Made by a program: the position numbers and the translations under genes
The notes under the pieces: generated by a model
What the model was told of the DNA's origin: nothing
What the model saw: the letters and a program-made list of their open reading frames with translations, nothing else
The model's database searches: none
DNA from: Lysinibacillus irui
Lineage (GTDB): Bacteria > Bacillota > Bacilli > Bacillales_A > Planococcaceae
Assembly: GCF_028877475.1 (NCBI RefSeq)
Contig: NZ_CP113527.1
Coordinates: forward strand, 2,845,501 to 2,909,500
DNA length: 64,000 nt
Reading direction: 5' to 3'
Shown here: positions 34,694 through 44,617 of the stretch, one piece after another
Layout: each line of letters opens with the position of its first letter
Numbering within the stretch: position 1 is the first letter of the stretch

Positions 34694-34905
34694 AATAAAA
34701 AAGGCCTCTCCATCACAAAAGGACGGAAAAGCCGTGGTGCCACCTTCATTGGTCTTTTAGCAAGACCCTCTCTAAGCCTTATAACGTAGGCACACGCTAA
34801 TCCATACTTGTAGTTCAGGATTAGAGCTCCGAAGTCCATTCACTATTCGTTTGTACTAGTTTCCACCAACCACTAGCTCTCTATGACAAATCAATAATAG
34901 TTACT
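34694..34905 (-). ncRNA. Trp-specific T-box leader
   Basis: The stem I region has the specifier GAATGGAC (Trp codon TGG at 34836-34838) near CTTCGGAGC, a position matching GAATACATC in the tyrS leader. The T-box AAGGTGGCACCACGG follows (about 34731-34745). The terminator stem (GGCTTTTCCGTC / GATGGAGAGGCC, then T6) ends at 34694. Uncharged tRNA-Trp should induce trpEG. Confidence 0.93.
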
Positions 34906-34976
34906 ATTCTTCATCAAAGCTGATTTCTAGCTAATATTGTAAAGCAAACTATCACACAATTCAATTTATTTTTGCT

Positions 34977-36035
34977 TTATAAATCGTTATCCTCTGGAGA
35001 GGACGCTAACGTAATTGAAAAATCCTCCACTATTTGACGAATGGCGAATAAAATATCCTGCCGTACTTCCATCATAATAGCTGTGTCGTTCGTTGCGATA
35101 AAGAAACGTATGAGCACACGATAACAATTATGATGAAATTCATCAATATAAACATGAATCATCTCTTTCTCTGTTTGAGCATGTAAATATATTTCCTTAT
35201 GCATAGCCGATAAAGCGCCACGGATAGTATCCTCATCATTTTCTGCAGCTATATAGAGAAATTGTTCGCATTTTCTTTTTTCTCGTCTCGATAAATTATA
35301 AATTGGTCGATTGACTAAATAAGAATTCGGTACATACACAAGCCCTTTATCTCCTGTTTGGATTAAGGTACTTCTAAGATTGATATCTTCAATTGTCCCT
35401 TCGATTTTCTGATCTTCAGTCGCTATCCAATCCCCAATTTGGAATGGATTATCTAATGCTACGGACATGCCCCCAAACACATGAGCTAATGTATCACGAA
35501 TCCCAAAGGCAATCGCTACTCCTGTTAAACCAATCCCTGTTAAAAAACCATTGAGATTGAAATTCCATAACGAAGCAATCGTAAACATAGCAAAAATCAT
35601 AATAAGTACTTTACCAATTCGTAGAAAAAACGGTAATAAAACATTCTGATCCTCTTCACTCGTTAGTTCAAATGGCTGCTTCGTATAAAAATGTAATACA
35701 TCGTAAACACCTTTAAAAGCAAAAAACACCATAAGAGATAGGACAAAGTTTTTTGTTGATTTATGCGTAAACAATGGGACTTCTATTAGATATGATAGAC
35801 TTAGAACAATGACAGCCGTCATAAACGCAAAGCCAATTGCTTTACTAAACTGGGCTAGCACATTTGCTTGGAAATGTCGCTGACGATTTCTTAGAAATGT
35901 TACAACACGGTTAATAATTTTTTTAATGACAAATCGTTGAATAAGCCAACCAACTAGACAAATGATGATCGCAATCAAGACATCCATCCATGTCGGGACT
36001 GTAAATTTAGGTAAAAACCAATGTAATGAATCCAT
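34977..36035 (-). CDS. MscS-type mechanosensitive ion channel
   Basis: The 352-residue protein has about four N-terminal helices and a pore helix region (TGIGLTGVAIAFGIRDTLAH, then VFGGMSVALDNPFQIGDWI), the MscS signature, followed by the beta domain (IEGTIEDINLRSTLIQTGDK, VYVPNSYLVNRPIYNLSR). It opens under membrane tension to release solutes. The gene is monocistronic with no clear terminator. Confidence 0.92.
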   Translation of the reverse strand: MDSLHWFLPKFTVPTWMDVLIAIIICLVGWLIQRFVIKKIINRVVTFLRNRQRHFQANVLAQFSKAIGFAFMTAVIVLSLSYLIEVPLFTHKSTKNFVLSLMVFFAFKGVYDVLHFYTKQPFELTSEEDQNVLLPFFLRIGKVLIMIFAMFTIASLWNFNLNGFLTGIGLTGVAIAFGIRDTLAHVFGGMSVALDNPFQIGDWIATEDQKIEGTIEDINLRSTLIQTGDKGLVYVPNSYLVNRPIYNLSRREKRKCEQFLYIAAENDEDTIRGALSAMHKEIYLHAQTEKEMIHVYIDEFHHNCYRVLIRFFIATNDTAIMMEVRQDILFAIRQIVEDFSITLASSPEDNDL

Positions 36036-36065
36036 GTATTTCTCCTTTAAAGTACCTATGTATCT

Positions 36066-36117
36066 CCAACAAAAAGGAGCTGACCTGTAGTAATAATGGC
36101 TAGCCCCCTTTTGTTAT
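36066..36117 (-). terminator. Terminator of the 290-residue vWA-like gene
   Basis: AACAAAAGGGGGCTAGCC and GGTCAGCTCCTTTTTGTT can pair with a few mismatches, and the gene's stop codon lies in the upstream arm. Confidence 0.6.
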
Positions 36118-36986
36118 TGTATTGCATCATCCGCAAAAAAAGCCTTACTAGCAAACCAAAATTGCTGTTTATTAAAATTATGTTCCTGCATCGCAATGAC
36201 TGAAAATTCAGCATGGTATTTTTGCTTCATTTCCTCTAGCATGATTTTCGTTTGCTTCCCTACTAAATGCTTTCCATCAATGGGCGTTCCTTCTGTAAAA
36301 ATGATAACTTCTGCTTGAGCACCAAGTTGATTTTCCTGCAGCAACGCTTTAACAAACTGCAAAACAGGCAAAATAGCAGCCTCTCCCTTTGCCTTATATT
36401 CGATAAAGCTTTTAAAATCAGCTAAATTTAAATGTCCATTTTCAAAGCGGTAATGAACATGTATTTGCTGATCATAAGGGACAATATATAAATCGCGACT
36501 TTCACGATGTGCATTCATAAATAATGGCAAAATCATGCTTTTACAAAGCTCTGAGTAAACAGCCATCCCTGTAGTTTGTTCCAAACAAATAATTAACGGA
36601 CCAGGCTCTTGCTTATACTCATGAAATGGAACATAAAACACATTTCCACTTTTCAACGTTTGCTGCTTGAGCTTTTGACGTCTGAGCTCTGACCATTTGT
36701 GTTCATAATACAAACGTTGTTCACGGCCATCAGCTAAGCGTTCAGCTTTCTCAATAGGAGGGATATTTTCTCTTATTTCATGCATAATATCTGCCAATTC
36801 AAGTGCAAATGCTGCCATATTTCGTAAAGGCTCACTCTTGAAAAAGTAGTCGATGAAATAACGTTGCTCCCTGTCGTTTAGTTCTTCAAGATGTAGATTT
36901 TCATACAAAAAATGTAAATAGTTACATTGCTCTTCTGTCATGTCCAAGTTCAATTTTTCTATGAGTGATTGTATCGGATTTTTCAC
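36114..36986 (-). CDS. vWA-like protein with altered metal site
   Basis: The start is GTG at 36986, nine bases after GGAGG, giving 290 residues. The N-terminal 140 residues are helical and charged. From about 145 the protein has PGPLIICLEQTTGMAVYSEL, LYIVPYD, and AEVIIFTEGTP, the strand order of a von Willebrand A (CoxE-like) domain. The MIDAS DxSxS motif reads LEQTTGM, so Asp and one Ser are replaced and metal binding is doubtful. Function unknown. No ATPase partner is adjacent. Confidence 0.6.
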   Translation of the reverse strand: MKNPIQSLIEKLNLDMTEEQCNYLHFLYENLHLEELNDREQRYFIDYFFKSEPLRNMAAFALELADIMHEIRENIPPIEKAERLADGREQRLYYEHKWSELRRQKLKQQTLKSGNVFYVPFHEYKQEPGPLIICLEQTTGMAVYSELCKSMILPLFMNAHRESRDLYIVPYDQQIHVHYRFENGHLNLADFKSFIEYKAKGEAAILPVLQFVKALLQENQLGAQAEVIIFTEGTPIDGKHLVGKQTKIMLEEMKQKYHAEFSVIAMQEHNFNKQQFWFASKAFFADDAIQ

Positions 36987-37125
36987 GTAGCAGCACCTCC
37001 AAAGCACCACATTTTTTGGATAATGTCTATAGTATAACCAAAAAATTTTTTTGACAATACAAATACGCTCGTTATATTGACGATACTAAAAAAACTTGGT
37101 TGCTCCTACAAGTGAACTTTTGTCC

Positions 37126-37160
37126 AAATAAAAAGAAGAGCTTTATTAGCAGCTCTTCCC
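37126..37160 (-). terminator. Terminator of the pst-phoU operon
   Basis: GAAGAGCT and AGCTCTTC pair around an eight-base loop, followed by TTTTTATTT on the minus strand. Confidence 0.88.
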
Positions 37161-37162
37161 CC

Positions 37163-37822
37163 TTAATTATTTAATTCATAATGTTTGCCTTTGACTAAGT
37201 AAAATAGATGTTCGGCAATATTTGTGGCATGGTCAGCCGAACGTTCTAAATAGCGGCAGATAAATGTGAGATGTGTAATTTGAGAAATATGTGCCGGATT
37301 TTCTACACCAGCGCGAAGTAAAAGTGTAACCGTTGCACCATATAAATCATCCACATAGTCATCTAATTCAGCAATTTCTTTAGCACGCACTGTATCTTCT
37401 TCTGTAAAGGCCTTCATGATACTCTCTAACATTTCTACTGTTTTATTACACATTGTTTGCAAATTAGTCATCGGAAATACTATAGGTTCTTTGCCAATTC
37501 GAATGGCTTCTTTAGCGATGTTGACTGCATAATCGCCCACTCTTTCCATATCGGATGCGGCTTTTACAAGGACCATTAAACGGCGTAAATCTGTTGCCAC
37601 TGGTTGTTGCTTAGCAATCATTAAAATAACATGATCATTTATCGCTTCTTCAAGACGATTAATCACTAAATCATCTTCTAAAATTTTTAAGGCTTTTTCT
37701 AAATCCTGCTCTACTAAAGCTTCAAACGCTGTTTTTAATGCTAGGATACTACTGTTGGCAAGGGCCACAAATTGTCCCTGCACTTCTTTCAGCTCTTGTT
37801 CAAAACGCTCACGTACTACCAT
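37163..37822 (-). CDS. phoU: Phosphate transport regulator PhoU
   Basis: The 219-residue all-helical protein has two PhoU repeats with DDLVINRLEEAIND, RLMVLVKAASDMERVGDYAV and LTFICRYLERSADHATNIAE, giving the paired ExxxD metal motifs. It links Pst transport status to the PhoR-type sensor and is last in the operon, 14 bases after pstB. Confidence 0.95.
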   Translation of the reverse strand: MVVRERFEQELKEVQGQFVALANSSILALKTAFEALVEQDLEKALKILEDDLVINRLEEAINDHVILMIAKQQPVATDLRRLMVLVKAASDMERVGDYAVNIAKEAIRIGKEPIVFPMTNLQTMCNKTVEMLESIMKAFTEEDTVRAKEIAELDDYVDDLYGATVTLLLRAGVENPAHISQITHLTFICRYLERSADHATNIAEHLFYLVKGKHYELNN

Positions 37823-37835
37823 CTATTGCTCCTCC

Positions 37836-38669
37836 TTAGCCGAAACGTCCTGAAATATAGTCTTCCGTACGTTGATCTGCTGGTGTTTGGAAGATGATAT
37901 CCGTTTTATCGTATTCTACTACTTCTCCGCTAAGGAAGAATGCTGTACGATCGGAAATACGTGCAGCTTGTTGCATGTTATGTGTCACGATAACAATTGA
38001 ATAATCCTGCTTCAGCTCTTGCACAAGCTCTTCTACTTTTAATGTAGAGATTGGGTCTAATGCGGATGTTGGTTCATCCATTAAGATGACATCTGGTTCA
38101 ATCGCTAAGCAACGAGCAATACAAATACGTTGTTGCTGACCACCTGATAAGCCATAAGCATTTTGATTTAAACGATCTTTTACTTCATCCCAAATTGCTG
38201 CGCCACGTAGCGACTTCTCAACAATTTCATCCAGAATTTTTTTATTCTTAATACCGTGGATTCTTGGTCCATACGCAATGTTATCATAAATAGATTTTGG
38301 AAACGGATTAGGTTTTTGGAACACCATTCCTACACGTGTTCTTAATTCCTCAACCGTATAATTTTTATCTAAAATATTACGTTCACGATATAAAATTTCA
38401 CCAGATGTACGAACACTTGGTACAAGCTCGACCATTCTGTTTAACGTTTTCAGATACGTCGATTTACCACAGCCAGAAGGCCCAATAATCGCCGTTACTT
38501 CATTTTCATAGATGCTTAAATTAATATCCTTCAAGCCATGATGATCGCCATACCATAAATTTAAATCACGTGTATCATAGACAATATTTTTGGCCACTTC
38601 CGCAGCAGGCTTAGTTGTCGCTCGAATCGGTTTAACAATAGTTTTTTCATCTTTTAAATCTAGAACCAT
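37836..38669 (-). CDS. pstB: Phosphate ABC transporter ATP-binding protein
   Basis: The 277-residue ATPase has Walker [11 protein letters not shown]-loop [14 protein letters not shown], signature LSGGQQQR, Walker [14 protein letters not shown] and H-loop THNMQ. Only one pstB is present, whereas B. subtilis has two. It energises phosphate uptake through PstC/PstA. Confidence 0.97.
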   Translation of the reverse strand: MVLDLKDEKTIVKPIRATTKPAAEVAKNIVYDTRDLNLWYGDHHGLKDINLSIYENEVTAIIGPSGCGKSTYLKTLNRMVELVPSVRTSGEILYRERNILDKNYTVEELRTRVGMVFQKPNPFPKSIYDNIAYGPRIHGIKNKKILDEIVEKSLRGAAIWDEVKDRLNQNAYGLSGGQQQRICIARCLAIEPDVILMDEPTSALDPISTLKVEELVQELKQDYSIVIVTHNMQQAARISDRTAFFLSGEVVEYDKTDIIFQTPADQRTEDYISGRFG

Positions 38670-38681
38670 AAGGTCACCTCA

Positions 38682-39560
38682 TTAATAACGTTTTTGGAAT
38701 TTATTTCGAATAAAGATGGCAATTGAATTCATCAATAGCAGGACAGTCATGAGCACTAAAATACCTGCGGCTGCCACATACTGAAAGGCTTCTTGTGGTC
38801 TTTTTGCCCAATCATAGATTTGCATTGGTAAGGCTGTAAATTGACTCAATAAACCGTTCGGTAAAAACTGAAGGATAACTGGAATCCCGATAACAACAAG
38901 TGGTGCTGTTTCTCCAATGGCACGAGACATTGCTAAAATACTGCCTGTCAGAATACCTGGAATTGCAGCAGGTAGCACAACACGTAAAATCGTTTGCCAT
39001 TTTGTTGCACCCATACCATATGAAGCTTCTCGTTGCTCATTCGGTACAGCACGAATGGCTTCCTGTGCAGCCACAATGATAACAGGTAAGATTAATAAAC
39101 TCATTGTTAACCCAGCAGCTAAAATACTTTTACCTAGACCCATCATACGTACAAAAATTGTTAACCCTAGTAAACCAAAAACAATGGAAGGTACACCTGC
39201 TAAATTCGATATATTCATTCGAATAAAGTCGTTGATTCTATTTTTCTTTGCATACTCTTCTAAATAAATTGCAGTACCTACACCTAAAATAATCGATACA
39301 GGTGCAACAACTGCCATTAACCAAAGCGAACCTATTAAAGCTGCCTTGATCCCTGCCTTATCTGCAAACCTCGATGCAAAATTCGTTAAGAAATCAATAT
39401 TTAAGTAATCAATTCCTTGTGTCACGATACGATATAACAAAATGGCTAATGTCACAAGCGCAAACGTAGTAGCTAAGAAAAATAATGCTTTCCAAACTTT
39501 ATTGAATGTAATACGCTTTGACATTCGTTTCATGACGACTGTATCATCCATATAACGCAT
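38682..39560 (-). CDS. pstA: Phosphate ABC transporter permease
   Basis: The start is ATG at 39560 (MRYMDDTVVM), nine bases after GGGAGG and one base after the pstC stop, giving 292 residues. It has six membrane helices and the coupling-helix motif EASYGMGATKWQTILRVVLP. It forms the inner-membrane channel together with PstC. Confidence 0.95.
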   Translation of the reverse strand: MRYMDDTVVMKRMSKRITFNKVWKALFFLATTFALVTLAILLYRIVTQGIDYLNIDFLTNFASRFADKAGIKAALIGSLWLMAVVAPVSIILGVGTAIYLEEYAKKNRINDFIRMNISNLAGVPSIVFGLLGLTIFVRMMGLGKSILAAGLTMSLLILPVIIVAAQEAIRAVPNEQREASYGMGATKWQTILRVVLPAAIPGILTGSILAMSRAIGETAPLVVIGIPVILQFLPNGLLSQFTALPMQIYDWAKRPQEAFQYVAAAGILVLMTVLLLMNSIAIFIRNKFQKRY

Positions 39561-39561
39561 G

Positions 39562-40509
39562 CTAGTAAACCTCCCTGAAGCGTTTAGAAATATAGTGAGC
39601 AAGTAAATTCATTAATAGCGTAAAGATAAATAATGTAAATCCTACTGAATAAATAGAGTAGTAAATAGTTGTACCATAGCCTGCATCACCAGTTGAAACT
39701 TGTACAATATATGCAGTCATCGTTTGAATGGAATCCGTTACATTGAGATCAAATTTCGGTGTAGAACCACCCGCAAGAGATACGATCATCGTTTCTCCAA
39801 TTGCCCGGGAAATAGCTAATACAACTGAAGCTACAATTCCAGATAGTGCTGCTGGTAATACGACTTTGATTGCTACCTCAAATTTTGTTGCTCCTAGGGC
39901 TAAAGCTCCCTCACGCATACTATTTGGTACAGAAGACATCGCATCCTCTGAAAGAGATGTAATCATTGGTAAAATCATGATCCCTACAACAATTCCTGGG
40001 CTTAAAGCATTAAATAATTTTAGTCCAGGTACAATTTCCTGTAATAGAGGTGTGACAAACGTTAAAGCAAAGAAACCATATACAATCGTTGGTACACCTG
40101 CTAATACTTCTAAAATAGGTTTCACAATTCTTCTCGTTTTCTCACTTGCATATTCACTTAAATAAATAGCTGAAGCAATTCCAAATGGCACGGCTACTAC
40201 AACTGCAATAAGTGTCACTTTTAATGTTCCTGCGATTAACGGCAAAATCCCAAACAACGGTTCATTCCCTGAAAACGGTAACCATTTTGTACCAAAAAGG
40301 AAGTCCGTAATCGACACACGTTTAAAGAATTCAAACGTTTCAAAAATAAGGGTGAAAACAATGCCAAATGTCGTCAAAATAGAGATAATAGCTGCAGAAA
40401 ATAATAGAGTTGGCATTGCTTTTTCCACTATTTTCTTTGTTTTTTGATTGCGCGAATTTGCAATTAATTGCTGAACAGATGATGTCTTATTTTCCTTTTG
40501 AGAAACCAT
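39562..40509 (-). CDS. pstC: Phosphate ABC transporter permease
   Basis: The 315-residue protein has six membrane helices after a polar N-terminus, IYLSEYASEKTRRIVKPILE, and the coupling motif REGALALGATKFEVAIKVVLP. It lies between pstS and pstA in the standard order. Confidence 0.95.
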   Translation of the reverse strand: MVSQKENKTSSVQQLIANSRNQKTKKIVEKAMPTLLFSAAIISILTTFGIVFTLIFETFEFFKRVSITDFLFGTKWLPFSGNEPLFGILPLIAGTLKVTLIAVVVAVPFGIASAIYLSEYASEKTRRIVKPILEVLAGVPTIVYGFFALTFVTPLLQEIVPGLKLFNALSPGIVVGIMILPMITSLSEDAMSSVPNSMREGALALGATKFEVAIKVVLPAALSGIVASVVLAISRAIGETMIVSLAGGSTPKFDLNVTDSIQTMTAYIVQVSTGDAGYGTTIYYSIYSVGFTLFIFTLLMNLLAHYISKRFREVY

Positions 40510-40573
40510 TGGGAACTCCTTTCAAATAAGCGAGGGAAAGAGCATACATCTCTTCCCCTCTATGCATGTCTAC

Positions 40574-41548
40574 TTATTTTAAGCCTTCTAACGTTTTTAG
40601 GCCTTCAGTATATTTTTCTTCTGGTAAACGCACATAGCCTACTGCTTCAGCCATATCACCTGCGTTTTCAAGTGTAAATTTAATGAAGTCATATGCTGCT
40701 TCATTGTCTTTCATCGCACTATTTTTCACATATGTGAATAATGGGCGTGAAAGTGGTGTATATTCTCCACCTTCAATTGTTTCATTAGTTGGCTCTACGC
40801 CATTTACTTTGACAATGTTTAATTTATCTTTGTTTTCTAGATAGTAGGCATAGCCGAAGAAGCCAATTGCGTTTTTGTCACCAGCCACACCTTGCACTAG
40901 CATATTATCATCCTCTGATAATGTTGCTGAGCTTACTAGATCTGCTCCATCTAAAATGACTTCATCAAAGTAGTCGTATGTGCCTGAATCAGTTCCTGGT
41001 GAATAGTAAACGATTTTTTCATCTGGCCAAGATGGATCAATATCAGACCATTTTTTCTCTTTACCATCTTCAATCCAAATTTTTTGTAGTTGTTCTACCG
41101 TTAAATCCTTCGCCCAATCATTCTCTGGATTCACAACTACTGATAAACCGTCATATGCTAAAGCTAGCTCAGTAAAATCAATGCCCGCTTCTTCTAACTT
41201 AGCTTTCTCTTCATCTTTTATATTACGAGATGCATTTGAAAAGTCTGTTTCACCCGCGATGAATTTTTCAAAACCACCACCAGTACCAGAAACCCCCACT
41301 GATACTTTGACATCTGGTTGTGTACCTGCATACTCTTCAACAACTGCTTCAATAATTGGCGCAACTGTTGATGAGCCATCTCCAGCTACAGAGCCTTGTA
41401 GCTTTTCATCAGCAGCTTCTTGTCCTGAACTTGCTGGTGCGTTTGTTTCTGCATTGTTTCCATTTTGTGCAGAATCGCTACCACATGCACCTAGCATTAA
41501 TGCAGAACCCATTACTGCTGTCATCGTTAAGTACTTCCACTTTTTCAT
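40574..41548 (-). CDS. pstS: Phosphate-binding lipoprotein PstS
   Basis: The start at 41548 (MKKWKYLTM) follows GGAGG by eight bases. A lipoprotein signal with lipobox LGAC is followed by a Ser/Asn/Ala-rich linker and the phosphate-binding motifs GSSTVAPI, GVSGTGGGFEKF and SPGTDSGTYDYF. It delivers phosphate to PstCA. The promoter region has tandem PhoP-type repeats, fitting induction by phosphate starvation. Confidence 0.96.
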   Translation of the reverse strand: MKKWKYLTMTAVMGSALMLGACGSDSAQNGNNAETNAPASSGQEAADEKLQGSVAGDGSSTVAPIIEAVVEEYAGTQPDVKVSVGVSGTGGGFEKFIAGETDFSNASRNIKDEEKAKLEEAGIDFTELALAYDGLSVVVNPENDWAKDLTVEQLQKIWIEDGKEKKWSDIDPSWPDEKIVYYSPGTDSGTYDYFDEVILDGADLVSSATLSEDDNMLVQGVAGDKNAIGFFGYAYYLENKDKLNIVKVNGVEPTNETIEGGEYTPLSRPLFTYVKNSAMKDNEAAYDFIKFTLENAGDMAEAVGYVRLPEEKYTEGLKTLEGLK

Positions 41549-41638
41549 CTCATTTGCCTCCGTCATGAACTGTTTTATAGTTATTTGTCTTACAATCTTT
41601 ACTATAATGACTGATTGTTGAAGTCGTATAAACTGTTC

Positions 41639-41684
41639 GTAAAAGAGATGTAAAGGAATGTAATGCTTTGTAAACGATTGTAAA
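41639..41684 (-). promoter_or_regulatory. Tandem PhoP-type boxes upstream of pstS
   Basis: On the minus strand TTTACA-like hexamers recur every 10 bases: TTTACA, TTTACA, ATTACA and TTTACA at 41679-84, 41669-74, 41659-64 and 41649-54 (minus-strand reading), with a partial fifth. This matches the direct TT(A/C/T)A(C/T)A repeats bound by PhoP in Bacillus. They lie about 100 bases upstream of the pstS ATG. Confidence 0.85.
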
Positions 41685-41830
41685 GATACATTTACAATTG
41701 AGGAAACTTGCTTCCTATAGGAAAGGTGTTATAATAGAAAATTGTGTCAAGAAGTATAATATATAGATTGAGGAAGACTCCTCTATAAGGGAGACTTTAG
41801 TGCAAGCATCTGAGGAATATCACAGAAAAA

Positions 41831-41845
41831 TGATAATCATTATAC
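41831..41845. promoter_or_regulatory. Fur/PerR-type box
   Basis: TGATAATCATTATAC fits a 7-1-7 box and matches both Fur (TGATAAT-N-ATTATCA) and PerR (TTATAAT-N-ATTATAA) consensus at 13 of 15 positions. It is about 15 bases upstream of the ribosome binding site of the next gene. Confidence 0.6.
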
Positions 41846-41869
41846 AGAGCAGTATTGGATAAGGAGAGT

Positions 41870-42073
41870 TTGACCTTTGTCATGAAACATGCAAAAGTAC
41901 AAAATGCCGATTATTTTAAAACATATTTGTCATTAATAATGGAACATCGGGAATTTACACTTCAAGAAGCCATTGAATTTATGATAGCTTCTTATTTCTA
42001 TCACAATATAGAGCTTTATGGGAAAAAGCCTAAAGAGCAGTTTGAATTAGCTATTCAGCAATTATCTGCCTAA
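41870..42073 (+). CDS. Small protein of unknown function
   Basis: An open frame of 63-72 codons with AAGGAG at 41861. The start may be TTG at 41870, ATG at 41882 (MKHAKVQNADYFKTYLSLI) or an upstream TTG at 41855. The product is a helical soluble protein with FTLQEAIEFMIASYFYHNIE and KKPKEQFELAIQQL. I do not recognise a family. The preceding Fur/PerR-like box hints at metal or peroxide control. Confidence 0.65.
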   Translation: MTFVMKHAKVQNADYFKTYLSLIMEHREFTLQEAIEFMIASYFYHNIELYGKKPKEQFELAIQQLSA

Positions 42074-42090
42074 CTTTTTCTTTCTATAAT

Positions 42091-42127
42091 AGAAAAACCG
42101 CCAGGCACTTAAATGCCTAGCGGTTTA
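42091..42127. terminator. Bidirectional terminator before pbpA 3' end
   Basis: AAACCGCCAGGCA and TGCCTAGCGGTTT pair (one mismatch-type G-U) around a short loop, with T-rich sequence on both strands. Confidence 0.85.
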
Positions 42128-42128
42128 T

Positions 42129-44333
42129 TTATTGTTGCTCATCTTCACCAATCTTTTCCTCTGTAATGGCAGGTAAAATTGGCTGTTTTACATTACTATC
42201 TGTCACTTTTTCTGCTTGATATTTGGCTTTTAATTCAAAGTATTTATCTAATGAACGTCTAGCAATTACGTTATTTTGATAGTAGTGTGGGGCTAAATTT
42301 GTATTAACCCATGGGATAACAACTGCATAGGCAATTTCAGGGTTTTCATATGGTGCAAAACCAACATGTGTTAAGTTGATCGTGTTTGTACCAAAGTATT
42401 CACGTAGTGGACCATAGTATACTACCTCTGCAGTACCAGTTTTCCCAGCAGCTGTATATGGAGTATCCGCAAATTGAGCTCTTGCTGTACCTTGATTACC
42501 AGTATACACACGACGTAACCCTTGTTTTACATAATCGATTTCCTCTTTTGGATTATCAATTTGATTCAAAATGGTTGGTCCTATTTCTGTTACTAACTGT
42601 CCAAATTGTTTACCATCTTGTGATGGATCACGAACCTCTTTCACAACATGTGGCTGAATACGATAGCCACCATTGGCAACTGTTGAAATATATTGTGCTA
42701 ATTGCAGAGTTGTATAAGTGTCATACTGTCCGATGGCCAAGTCAAGTGTTTTACCCCCCATCGTTGGACCTGATGGACCACGAACCCCACTAAATTCATT
42801 TGGTAAGTCAATACCTGTTTTTACACCTAATCCAAATTGCGCATAGTTATTACGCATTTTTGGGAATGTATCATCCTTTAAACGTAAAGGCATGCCATAA
42901 CTGTACGGTGTTCCATTAATTAACAGCGCAATCTTAAACATAAAAGAGTTGGAAGAACGTTCTAATGCTAACAAGTCATTCATCGGGATATATCCACCCC
43001 TGTTAAAAATAGAAGTTTTCGGGTCCGTGCCAGCTAATATAATCGGCTCATCTCCCATAGAAGTACCCATCGAAATAACGCCCTGATTATAGCCAGTAAG
43101 AACGGTCGCTGCTTTAACAGCTGAACCTGCCTCATAAGCTGTTGTAAATGATCCATATGCATAGTCAACAACTTCATTTTCCCCTGTCTCGGGATTCTTT
43201 TCTATTTTCTTACCAACCATAGATAAGATGTCCCCTGTATTCGGGTCCATCATAATTAAAAAGGCTCGATCTAATAAGTACGATCCAGGAAGTGCCTTTA
43301 AATTAAGCAGCTCTTCTTCTACAATCTTATCCGTGGCAGCTTGCAACTCACTATCTAATGATAGGATTAAATCTTTACCAGGCTCCCCTTCATAAGTGGT
43401 AACTGTATCGACTACCTGTCCTTTTTTATTGGTAATATTTTTGACGACTGTTTTTTGACCTTGTAGTAATTCTTCATATTGTGCTTCAATATAACTTTCT
43501 CCCACACGGTCATTACGTGAATAGTCACGTGCTAAATAATAATTGAGCTTCTCTTTCGGTATCCCTTTTGTTGGAACCGTTGTACGTCCAAGAATAGATA
43601 AAGATGATAACTTTACACGTTTCCAGTCTGTTGTTGTGTTAACACCTGGCAGTTCAGTTAAACGCTCAGATACACGTGCAAATTCTTCTGCTGATACATT
43701 TTCACTTTTAATAATTTGAGGAGATAAATTATAGCCAGACACCATTTCTCGATAAATAGCTAATACTTCTAAATCTTCCTCTGTTAATTGTAAAAGCTCT
43801 TCATTCGTAATACGTTCTCGTACCAGTTTATCAATCTCTGCATTGATTTGACTTGTTGTAATATTTTCTTTTGTTCGGATCTTTGTTTCTTCTGCCTTTG
43901 TGACCTTTTCATAGGCAGCATCGTGATTTTTGAGTATCCAGAAATCTTGTTTATCACGCAGTGTGACACGATTTGTTGGTTGTTCAATTAATTGTGCTAA
44001 CTTTTTCGCGATATCGAGCATTTCCTCTGATGTTGTCGTTTGCATTTTCGTATACGTAATCGCATTTTCTGGGTGATTATCTACTAAAATACGTCCGTAA
44101 CGATCATACATGCGACCTCTAGGCACACTTGTATTGACAGGAACTTCTTCTGTACGTTCTAAAATACGTACATAATCTTCCCCTTTGACGATTTGCATAT
44201 AGCCAAGTCTAAATATTAACATTGAAAATACGATAAATATTGCAAAGAAAAGGATATTCATACGAAATGTTAAATTAGAGTGATGTTTTGCTTTAACACT
44301 CGCCGCGCGGTTTTTTCCTGGTGCTTTGCGCAT
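42129..44333 (-). CDS. pbpA: Class B penicillin-binding protein (PBP2A-like)
   Basis: The start at 44333 follows GGAGG by nine bases, giving 734 residues. It has a short basic cytoplasmic tail, one membrane helix (LFFAIFIVFSMLIFRLGYMQ), a dimerisation domain (VPRGRMYDRYGRILVDN), and a transpeptidase with AGSAVK (SxxK serine), RSSNSFMF (SxN) and KTGTAE. It cross-links peptidoglycan, probably in lateral wall elongation. Location next to sodA and pst matches Bacillus pbpA. Confidence 0.93.
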   Translation of the reverse strand: MRKAPGKNRAASVKAKHHSNLTFRMNILFFAIFIVFSMLIFRLGYMQIVKGEDYVRILERTEEVPVNTSVPRGRMYDRYGRILVDNHPENAITYTKMQTTTSEEMLDIAKKLAQLIEQPTNRVTLRDKQDFWILKNHDAAYEKVTKAEETKIRTKENITTSQINAEIDKLVRERITNEELLQLTEEDLEVLAIYREMVSGYNLSPQIIKSENVSAEEFARVSERLTELPGVNTTTDWKRVKLSSLSILGRTTVPTKGIPKEKLNYYLARDYSRNDRVGESYIEAQYEELLQGQKTVVKNITNKKGQVVDTVTTYEGEPGKDLILSLDSELQAATDKIVEEELLNLKALPGSYLLDRAFLIMMDPNTGDILSMVGKKIEKNPETGENEVVDYAYGSFTTAYEAGSAVKAATVLTGYNQGVISMGTSMGDEPIILAGTDPKTSIFNRGGYIPMNDLLALERSSNSFMFKIALLINGTPYSYGMPLRLKDDTFPKMRNNYAQFGLGVKTGIDLPNEFSGVRGPSGPTMGGKTLDLAIGQYDTYTTLQLAQYISTVANGGYRIQPHVVKEVRDPSQDGKQFGQLVTEIGPTILNQIDNPKEEIDYVKQGLRRVYTGNQGTARAQFADTPYTAAGKTGTAEVVYYGPLREYFGTNTINLTHVGFAPYENPEIAYAVVIPWVNTNLAPHYYQNNVIARRSLDKYFELKAKYQAEKVTDSNVKQPILPAITEEKIGEDEQQ

Positions 44334-44559
44334 ATGTATTCCCCTCCTCATCTTCTAATCATTTCAATACACGATACTAAGTATACCATTCGAAGGTATG
44401 ACAGAAAAGCACGCACTTACGAATTCTTGTGGAAAACATCATTTATTTGACGGTCTTTCTAAAGAAAGGTTGCCTTACTTTCTGCTACCTAACATTTCGA
44501 TATCCTTTATTCGTCAGATTAACAATTCCAAGCTGCAAACTTGAACATTTTTTTCCAAC

Positions 44560-44602
44560 AAAAAAGGCTATGCCTCAGTGATTGCTCACCGTTGGCATAG
44601 CC
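44560..44602 (-). terminator. Terminator of sodA
   Basis: GGCTATGCC and GGCATAGCC form a perfect 9-bp stem with TTTTTT after it on the minus strand. Confidence 0.9.
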
Positions 44603-44617
44603 ATTTACTTAACATTA

